A stretch of DNA of 9,416 nucleotides from an uncultured Planctomycetaceae bacterium (GTDB taxonomy: Bacteria > Planctomycetota > Planctomycetia > Pirellulales > UBA1268), in contig CAJAYZ010000015.1 in the NCBI GenBank assembly GCA_903949225.1, positions 1 to 9,416 on the forward strand, given 5' to 3'. The translations under genes were made by a program, and so were the position numbers. Below are positions 4,474 to 9,416 of the stretch, piece after piece. Numbering within the stretch: the stretch's first letter is position 1; every line of letters starts with the position of its first letter. The notes beneath the pieces were generated by a model. It had not been told where the DNA came from. It made no database searches and worked only from the letters and a program-made list of their open reading frames with translations.

Positions 4474-6810
4474 ATGACAGCCGACGAGATCCCTTCGCTC
4501 TCGGGCACGCCCCGGGCAGCGACCAATGCTCCCGCCGATCGCCCCGGCAAGACGCGGGGCAATCCCTCTCCGCGTTCCCGGCGGATCCGGTTGGTCGAGC
4601 TGCTGCTCGAAGTGTCGCGGCGGATGGCGGCCTACGACTCGCTCGACGAAGTTCTCTATGCGCTCGTCGACATGACCACCAGGGAGGTCGGCGCCGAACG
4701 GGGATCGCTATTCCTCAACGATCCGGACACCAACGAGCTCTACTCACGCGTCGCGCAGGGCAACATCAGGCGCGAGATCCGGCTGCTCAACACCGCCGGC
4801 ATCGCGGGCCACGCGTTCACCAGTGGCGAGTCGATGATCATCCACGATCCGTACGCCGACCCGCGCTTCAGTCGGGCCAACGACGAGCAGACCGGATTCG
4901 TGACCCGCAGCATCCTCTGCGTGCCGGTCAAGACGGTGAAGGGGGAGATCATCGGCGTCGTCGAGGCGATCAACAAGATCGACGGCACGTTCGACGAGGA
5001 AGACCTCGAGGTCCTCGAGGCGATGGCCACCCAGGGCACCGTCGCCCTGCAGGGGGCCCAGTTCATCGAGCGGATGAAGGCGGTGCGGGCCCAGGAGATG
5101 GAGTTTGTCGAGATCGTCTCGGAGGTTACCGCCGACATCAAGCTCGGGTCGCTGCTCCGCAGGGTGATGGGGGAGGCGACTCGGCTGCTCAACGCCGACC
5201 GTTCCACGCTGTTTCTCCACGACGAGCAGACGCAGGAACTGTGGTCGGAGGTCGGCCAGGGGCTTGAATCGATGCAGATCCGACTGCCGAATCACCTCGG
5301 CATCGCCGGTGCTGTCTTCACCTCGGGCAAGTCGATCAACATCCCGTATGCCTATGCCGATCTGCGTTTCAATCCCGCCTTTGACAAGCGCACCGGCTAT
5401 TTCACCCGCTCCATCCTCTGCGTGCCGATCACAAATAAGCTCGGGGCTGTGATCGGCGTCACGCAGGTGCTCAACAAGCGCGGCGGTCCGTTCACCGCCG
5501 AGGATGAGTCGCGTCTGCGGGCGTTCACCGCCCAGATCTCGATCGCGCTCGAGAACGCCAAGCTGTTCGCCGACGTGCAGAACATGAAAAACTACAGCGA
5601 GGCGATGCTCGAATCGATGTCGAATGGCGTGGTGACCATCGATGACAAGGGGAACATCGTCACCTGCAATGCGGCCGGCCTGCGGATTTTTCGGGCAACG
5701 CCAGCGGAGGTGCTCCACAAGCCGGTGGCCGATTTCTTCGCCGGCGGCAACGCCTGGGTACTCGGAAAGCTCGAGGCCGTCGGGGCGAGTGGCACGCCGG
5801 AAGTGTTGATCGATGCCGAGCTCGTGTTCGGCGAGGAGACGATCTCGAGCAACGTCACTGTCTTGCCGCTCGCTTCGGTCGAGCACAAGCGGATCGGGTC
5901 GATGCTCATGATCGAAGATATCTCGAGTGAAAAGCGGCTCAAGTCGACGATGTCGCGCTACATGGATCCGGGCATCGCCGACAAGCTCGTCGCCTCTGGC
6001 GCCGACATGCTCGGGGGTCAGTCGGTGGAAGCGACGGTGTTGTTTTCCGACATCCGCGGCTTCACGACGCACACCGAGCGGCTCGGCGCGCAGGGCACGG
6101 TGGCGATGCTGAACGAATATTTCACCTTGATGGTCGACTGCATCCAGCACGAGGGAGGGATGCTCGACAAGTTCATCGGCGACGCCATCATGGCCGGATT
6201 CGGGATTCCGGTGGCCCATGACGACGACGTTGATCGCGCGATGCGGGCCTCGATCGCCATGATCAAGGAGCTCCGTCGCTGGAACGTGCAGCGTGTCGCC
6301 GAAGGGAAACTACCGATCGACATCGGCATCGGGCTCAACACCGACGTCGTCGTGTCGGGCAACATCGGCTCGAAGAAGCGGATGGATTACACCATGATCG
6401 GCGACGGGGTGAATCTCGCCGCCCGGCTGGAATCGGCCTGCAAGCAGTACGGCGCGCAGATCCTCGTCAGCGAATACACCTACAAGAAGCTCCGCGGCAC
6501 CTACCGGGCCCGGGATATCGATCTCGTAGTCGTGAAGGGGAAGACCCAGCCGGTGGGCGTGTACGAGATCCTCGATCACCACACTGAGGAGACCTTCCCG
6601 CATCTCGTCGAGTGCCTGGGGCACTTTCGCGACGGCCTCGCGAAGTACCGGGCGCGGGCCTTCGGGCCGGCGCGGGAGCTGTTTGAGAAGGTCCTCGCGC
6701 TCAATCCCGGAGACAAGGCCGCAAAGCTCTATCTGGAGCGCTGCCGGATCCTCACCGAAACGCCTCCCCCTCCGGACTGGAGTGGCGTGTGGGTGATGGA
6801 GGAGAAATAG
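4474..6810 (+). CDS. GAF-GAF-PAS class III adenylate cyclase with C-terminal TPR
   Basis: This 778-residue soluble enzyme should make cAMP from ATP. After a Pro/Arg-rich leader (1-36) come GAF-A (about 41-198), GAF-B (about 205-366), a PAS domain (about 371-486), the cyclase catalytic domain (about 515-700) and a TPR-like helical pair (about 709-757) before a final DWSGVW stretch. Metal-binding Asp526 (LFSDIRGF) and Asp570 (FIGDAIM), adenine-selecting Lys566 and Thr640 (DYTMIGDGVN), and transition-state Asn647 and Arg651 are all present in the spacing of Anabaena CyaB1. The Thr marks it as class IIIb. GAF-B has the cyclic-nucleotide-pocket NKFDE motif intact (NKRGGPFTAEDE, 334-345). In GAF-A (NKIDGTFDEEDL, 167-178) the last Glu is Leu. 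No transmembrane segment is seen. AAGGAA stands about seven nt before ATG 4474. A nine-codon frame at 4451-4477 overlaps this start as ATGA. The gene probably forms an operon with the coiled-coil gene. Autoregulation by cAMP is inferred from the family. Confidence 0.93.
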   Translation: MTADEIPSLSGTPRAATNAPADRPGKTRGNPSPRSRRIRLVELLLEVSRRMAAYDSLDEVLYALVDMTTREVGAERGSLFLNDPDTNELYSRVAQGNIRREIRLLNTAGIAGHAFTSGESMIIHDPYADPRFSRANDEQTGFVTRSILCVPVKTVKGEIIGVVEAINKIDGTFDEEDLEVLEAMATQGTVALQGAQFIERMKAVRAQEMEFVEIVSEVTADIKLGSLLRRVMGEATRLLNADRSTLFLHDEQTQELWSEVGQGLESMQIRLPNHLGIAGAVFTSGKSINIPYAYADLRFNPAFDKRTGYFTRSILCVPITNKLGAVIGVTQVLNKRGGPFTAEDESRLRAFTAQISIALENAKLFADVQNMKNYSEAMLESMSNGVVTIDDKGNIVTCNAAGLRIFRATPAEVLHKPVADFFAGGNAWVLGKLEAVGASGTPEVLIDAELVFGEETISSNVTVLPLASVEHKRIGSMLMIEDISSEKRLKSTMSRYMDPGIADKLVASGADMLGGQSVEATVLFSDIRGFTTHTERLGAQGTVAMLNEYFTLMVDCIQHEGGMLDKFIGDAIMAGFGIPVAHDDDVDRAMRASIAMIKELRRWNVQRVAEGKLPIDIGIGLNTDVVVSGNIGSKKRMDYTMIGDGVNLAARLESACKQYGAQILVSEYTYKKLRGTYRARDIDLVVVKGKTQPVGVYEILDHHTEETFPHLVECLGHFRDGLAKYRARAFGPARELFEKVLALNPGDKAAKLYLERCRILTETPPPPDWSGVWVMEEK

Positions 6811-6822
6811 CCGTCCGGCCGG

Positions 6823-7908
6823 TCAGCGAGAGTTGCGGCGGCGGACGACCAGGAACAGGCCGAGGCCGGCCAGCGTGATGGCGTCGAGAGGCAGGATCCA
6901 GTCGCGGTCGGTGTACCTTTTTTTCACGCGCTGGAACTGGTCCCCGGCCGGGTCGAACGCGAACGTCAGGTCGTCGGTGCCGGAGGGCCACGTGGAGTCC
7001 TCGAAGGCGGTGAGCCAGGCGTTGGTCGCGCCGCGGGCTGTGCCCTCGGGGAGAACGCCGCCGAGGAACGAGGCATTGACCTCGAGCGGATGGGAGTAGA
7101 CGAGCCTTCCGGTCTCCCACGGGCGGGCCTCGGCCCCCTCGCCGAGCGTCCCTTGGGCCCGCCCCGGGCCGACGACGAACGCCCGCAGGACGTTGCGATG
7201 TGGCGCGTCGGGATCGATCTGATCGGTTGGTACGCGATAGGGAAACAGGGGCACGTCGGTCTCGAATGACAAGCGTACGGCCGAGACGTCGATGTTCGTC
7301 GCGTCGGTCGCATACTTGAAGGCGGTGATCATCCAGCCCTTCTCGACGTAGGGTCGCGACCAGTCGGTGATCTCCGGCCGGGAGTCGTAGCCGTTGTCGG
7401 AGAGCCATTCGGTGAGCGCAGCGGGGTCAGCCGCCTTGAGGACGGCGGCGTCGTAGCCGCCGACGCGTGCCGTCTTCATCACTTCGACGGCCGCCATCGC
7501 CGGGGGAGCAGCATCGAAGCCCCGGCTTGCCGGTACCGTGCTCTCGCGTGCGAACAGCGCTCCGAGGAGCGAATAGTGGTTTTTCCAGCGGGTAACCTCG
7601 ACGATGCGTGGCTTGATTCGGTCATTGAGCTGATCGAAGACGGCGCCGTCGGCCGCCGCGATCTCCGGCACCGTCGGCGAAGGGACGAGAAACCCGAATC
7701 CCTTCTGCCGGGCGCCGGCCGCAAACTTCGCCTCGCGGATGAAGTGCTCCATCCGCGTCTCCGGGTCCCAAACGACGAGGATCTGCTGGTTGGCGATCCG
7801 CACCGGTTGCCCCGGCCGCCAGGCCGGGCAGCAGGCACGTGCCGGGTGGACCGTAAGGACGAGCAAGCAGGCCAGAATCACTGCCACGCAGCGACGCGCA
7901 GGGAGCAT
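6823..7908 (-). CDS. DUF2330 protein, exported and C-terminally membrane-anchored
   Basis: This 361-residue protein has unknown function. A signal peptide (MLPARRC, then VAVILACLLVLTV) probably ends at ARA|CC, leaving a Cys pair (26-27) at the mature N-terminus. The DUF2330 pattern follows: ILVVWDPETRMEHFIREAKF (43-62), GFGFLVPSPT (70-79), VEVMKTARVGGYDAAVLKA (141-159), LTEWLSDNGY (165-174), KGWMITAFK (190-198) and LFPYRVP (221-227). A hydrophobic segment (about 338-355) followed by RRRNSR closes the chain. The bulk should therefore lie outside the cytoplasmic membrane with a short basic tail inside. GGAGG (7920-7916) stands seven nt before ATG 7908, a strong ribosome binding site. The DUF1559 gene ends 32 nt upstream on the same strand, which suggests an operon. 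The stop is only 12 nt from the cyclase stop, around the palindrome CCGGCCGG (6815-6822). I am confident of the family. Confidence 0.85.
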   Translation of the reverse strand: MLPARRCVAVILACLLVLTVHPARACCPAWRPGQPVRIANQQILVVWDPETRMEHFIREAKFAAGARQKGFGFLVPSPTVPEIAAADGAVFDQLNDRIKPRIVEVTRWKNHYSLLGALFARESTVPASRGFDAAPPAMAAVEVMKTARVGGYDAAVLKAADPAALTEWLSDNGYDSRPEITDWSRPYVEKGWMITAFKYATDATNIDVSAVRLSFETDVPLFPYRVPTDQIDPDAPHRNVLRAFVVGPGRAQGTLGEGAEARPWETGRLVYSHPLEVNASFLGGVLPEGTARGATNAWLTAFEDSTWPSGTDDLTFAFDPAGDQFQRVKKRYTDRDWILPLDAITLAGLGLFLVVRRRNSR

Positions 7909-7940
7909 TGGTATTCCTCCACATGCTTCAGGGAAAAAAT

Positions 7941-9218
7941 TCAGTCGATCTCGAGCCGGAGCGTGCCGTCGTCGGCGGCGATCACCTTCACCAGCGGCGG
8001 TCTGTCCGGATCAGCGGGGCCCGCACCAGGACCGTCGAGGTCGCTGCGGTCGACGAGTTCGCCGCCGGCTCGGGTGAGAAACGGCCGCAGCGTGTCGGCG
8101 TCGATCGAGTCGGCGAGCGACTGCACCGACCCGTCGGCAAAGGCGACGAGGGCGGTGTGATGGCCCCCCTCGACCGGATGGATCGCGCCGATCCCTGCCG
8201 GCTCGCCGATCCCGGGGAAGGCGTCGTCGAGGATGATATCCTCCGGCTTCGTCCAGGGGATTTTCCGGGCGGGATCGAGTGTAGCAAACAGGATCGTGTT
8301 CGATGTCCCGTCGGTGACGCTCGCGAAGCCGACCTTCTTCCCGGCTGTCAGGCAGGCAGGGAAGTCATCGGCCGATGTCATCGTCACCATACCGGGCTGA
8401 AAGATCGCCGCCTCGCCGGTGATCGCGGCGTAGTCGGTGAGGGTGTCGAGGGGGCCGTCGCGGGCCGGATCGCGGAAGACCTTCGGCATCTTCTCGGCGA
8501 CGGCGAGATTCTTCGGCGAATCCCACGGCTGCGAGAAGTCGTACTGCTTGTACAAGTCGAGCTCCTCGATGAATGGCAGGACGAGGACGCGCCACGAGTG
8601 CCAAGGCTTGCCGTTGGGGCCGATTACCGCTGCCGGCGGAAAGGCGTTGTAGGCATCGTGGTAGTTATGGAAGGCGAGAGCGAGTTGCTTGAGATTATTC
8701 ATCGAGGCCGTGCGCCGCGCTGCAGCCCGGGCCCGCTCGAGCGGGCTTGCCTCGCCAGGGCCGGGTTTCGCCTCGGCGGTCGAGAGGAGATCGGGGAGGC
8801 TGCGGATCGCCTTCGTCGGAGCCTGGGTAAAGGTCTCCCCGTCGAACCTTCCGGCCATGGGGCGGAAGAGGATGGCGTCGGCCGTGCGGACGACCTTCGC
8901 GGCTCCCGGCCCGAAGGTGGCGACGGCCACGCCGCCGTCGAGGATCTCGTCGATGTCAATCCGGACGAGGGTGTCGAGGGGCCCCCCGTCCACCGTGGGC
9001 AGCAAGATCCCGCCGGAGCCCTCGAAGAGCCCCGCGCGAACGCTTGGCTTCTTCTCGATCCGCAGCTGCCGCTTCGCCGCATCGACGGAAACGATCCGGT
9101 GCGTCGGCTCGGGGCCGAGAAGCGGATAGCTCATGACGACGCGCTCTTCGGCCGTCGTTCCGCCGGCGAACGCCACAGCGAGCAGGAGACCGTGAGCGAC
9201 GGCGAGCGTTAAACGCAT
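7941..9218 (-). CDS. Secreted protein with C-terminal DUF1559 (SBP_bac_10) domain
   Basis: This 425-residue protein carries a signal peptide (MRLTLAVAHGLLLAVAFAGG, cleavage near TTA|EE at 23-24). Residues 24-165 form a region I do not recognise, containing Asp-rich IDIDEILDGG. From about 166 the planctomycete DUF1559 pattern appears: ASMNNLKQLALAFHNYHDAY (171-190), FPP (193-195), HSWRVLVLPFIEELDLYKQY (207-226), VTDGTSNTI (301-309), W322, then a His-rich GGHH (351-354) and FADGSVQSLAD (360-370). About 55 residues follow. Usual DUF1559 proteins start with a type IV pilin-like methylation and helix segment, directly before NNLKQ; here that is replaced by a signal peptide and the unknown region. 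The usual H-x9-DG spacing is also off by one (H353 to D362). GGGGGA (9230-9225) six nt before ATG 9218 sets the start over the longer frame from 9287. It is the first gene of a pair with the DUF2330 gene. Its function is unknown. Confidence 0.85.
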   Translation of the reverse strand: MRLTLAVAHGLLLAVAFAGGTTAEERVVMSYPLLGPEPTHRIVSVDAAKRQLRIEKKPSVRAGLFEGSGGILLPTVDGGPLDTLVRIDIDEILDGGVAVATFGPGAAKVVRTADAILFRPMAGRFDGETFTQAPTKAIRSLPDLLSTAEAKPGPGEASPLERARAAARRTASMNNLKQLALAFHNYHDAYNAFPPAAVIGPNGKPWHSWRVLVLPFIEELDLYKQYDFSQPWDSPKNLAVAEKMPKVFRDPARDGPLDTLTDYAAITGEAAIFQPGMVTMTSADDFPACLTAGKKVGFASVTDGTSNTILFATLDPARKIPWTKPEDIILDDAFPGIGEPAGIGAIHPVEGGHHTALVAFADGSVQSLADSIDADTLRPFLTRAGGELVDRSDLDGPGAGPADPDRPPLVKVIAADDGTLRLEID

Positions 9219-9224
9219 GGAAAA

Positions 9225-9230
9225 TCCCCC
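9225..9230 (-). promoter_or_regulatory. Ribosome binding site for the DUF1559 gene
   Basis: GGGGGA on the - strand is six nt before ATG 9218. The next residues form a textbook signal peptide, whereas a start at 9287 would place 23 residues with no export character in front of it. Confidence 0.6.
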
Positions 9231-9286
9231 GGGTGGACGAGCGAATGAGCCAGCGATCAGTTTGCCATAACGCCGGGGTGCCGCCA

Positions 9287-9306
9287 ACGCACCGTGACGG
9301 GTGCGT
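9287..9306 (-). terminator. Hairpin after the right-edge - strand gene
   Basis: ACGCACC (9287-9293) and GGTGCGT (9300-9306) are exact inverted repeats of seven bp around a 6-nt loop. The hairpin lies about 40 nt past the stop of the partial gene at 9348 and about 70 nt before the DUF1559 start, so it could end transcription of the upstream gene. No T-tract follows. The remainder of this 129-nt gap must hold the DUF1559 promoter, but I see no clear boxes. Confidence 0.35.
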
Positions 9307-9347
9307 GCGTGCGAGCGTTGTCCGGAAAACCTGCCGTTGGCCCTCGG

Positions 9348-9416
9348 TCACTCCTCCCAGACGAAGATCTCCGACACGCCGCTTCGCGATGCTCCCCGGT
9401 GGGTGAACACGACGCG
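9348..9416 (-). CDS. C-terminal end of an unidentified protein (partial)
   Basis: An open frame enters from the right edge on the - strand and ends at TGA 9350-9348. It encodes 22 residues that begin RVVFTHRGASRSGV and end SEIFVWEE. The frame is intact to the edge and ends cleanly before a non-coding gap, which supports a real gene end. It is too short to assign. It is on the same strand as the DUF1559 gene, 129 nt upstream of it, with a hairpin between, so probably a separate transcript. Confidence 0.5.
   Translation of the reverse strand, partial: RVVFTHRGASRSGVSEIFVWEE

Noticed and set aside
4744..6219. A 491-residue - strand open frame inside the cyclase gene
   Set aside because: The composition is His/Arg/Asp-rich antisense of GAF and cyclase coding sequence, whose sense frame has all catalytic residues.
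6811..6822. CCGGCCGG palindrome between the cyclase and DUF2330 stops as a terminator
   Set aside because: A self-complementary 8-mer with no loop and no T-tract is too short to call a terminator in such G+C-rich DNA.
7908..9212. A 434-residue + strand open frame opposite the DUF1559 gene
   Set aside because: The opposite strand encodes clear DUF1559 motifs and a signal peptide. The + frame has no family pattern.
9350..9360. ACTCCTCCCAG shared with 3750-3760 as a possible repeat or attachment site
   Set aside because: The match is only 11 bp of a low-complexity purine/pyrimidine word, and one copy partly covers the stop region of a coding frame. Likely chance.

Overview
The window looks like chromosomal DNA from a planctomycete, probably of the Pirellulales/Planctomycetia type. 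This is inferred from very high G+C throughout, a DUF1559-domain exported protein (a family strongly expanded in Planctomycetota), an OprB-like porin and a DUF2330 protein. No mobile element, CRISPR array, tRNA or rRNA was seen. Long open frames occur on both strands because G+C is high. I kept only frames whose proteins show family motifs, signal peptides or good ribosome binding sites.

Layout from left to right. A 29-residue C-terminal tail of an unrecognised + strand gene (to 91) is followed by a 176-nt gap with a G10 tract. A + strand CaiB/BaiF (class III) CoA-transferase with a degenerate N-terminal half follows (268-1848). A hairpin-rich convergent gap (1849-2016) separates it from a - strand OprB-type outer-membrane porin (2017-3642). 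A divergent 248-nt spacer (3643-3890) then leads into a two-gene + strand unit. That unit is a 184-residue coiled-coil protein built from five 36-residue repeats (3891-4445) and, 28 nt later, a 778-residue GAF-GAF-PAS-class III adenylate cyclase-TPR protein (4474-6810). Converging on it with a 12-nt gap is a - strand pair of exported proteins: a DUF1559 protein (7941-9218) followed by a DUF2330 protein with a C-terminal membrane anchor (6823-7908). The right edge holds the last 22 codons of another - strand gene (9348-9416).

How the genes may work together. The strongest functional reading is the cyclase. It keeps all six canonical catalytic residues, with adenine-specifying Lys and Thr. Its architecture matches the cyanobacterial cAMP-autoregulated CyaB1/CyaB2 enzymes. 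The repeat coiled-coil protein just upstream is probably co-transcribed and could be a scaffold or partner; this is inference. The DUF1559-DUF2330 pair looks like a small exported or membrane-anchored module of unknown role. The porin would admit sugars or other small solutes across the outer membrane. The CoA-transferase appears to be an independent metabolic gene. The least explained items are the exact 36-residue repeat protein beside the cyclase, the DUF1559 protein that lacks a pilin-like N-terminus, and a tiny ATGA-overlapping reading frame in front of the cyclase.
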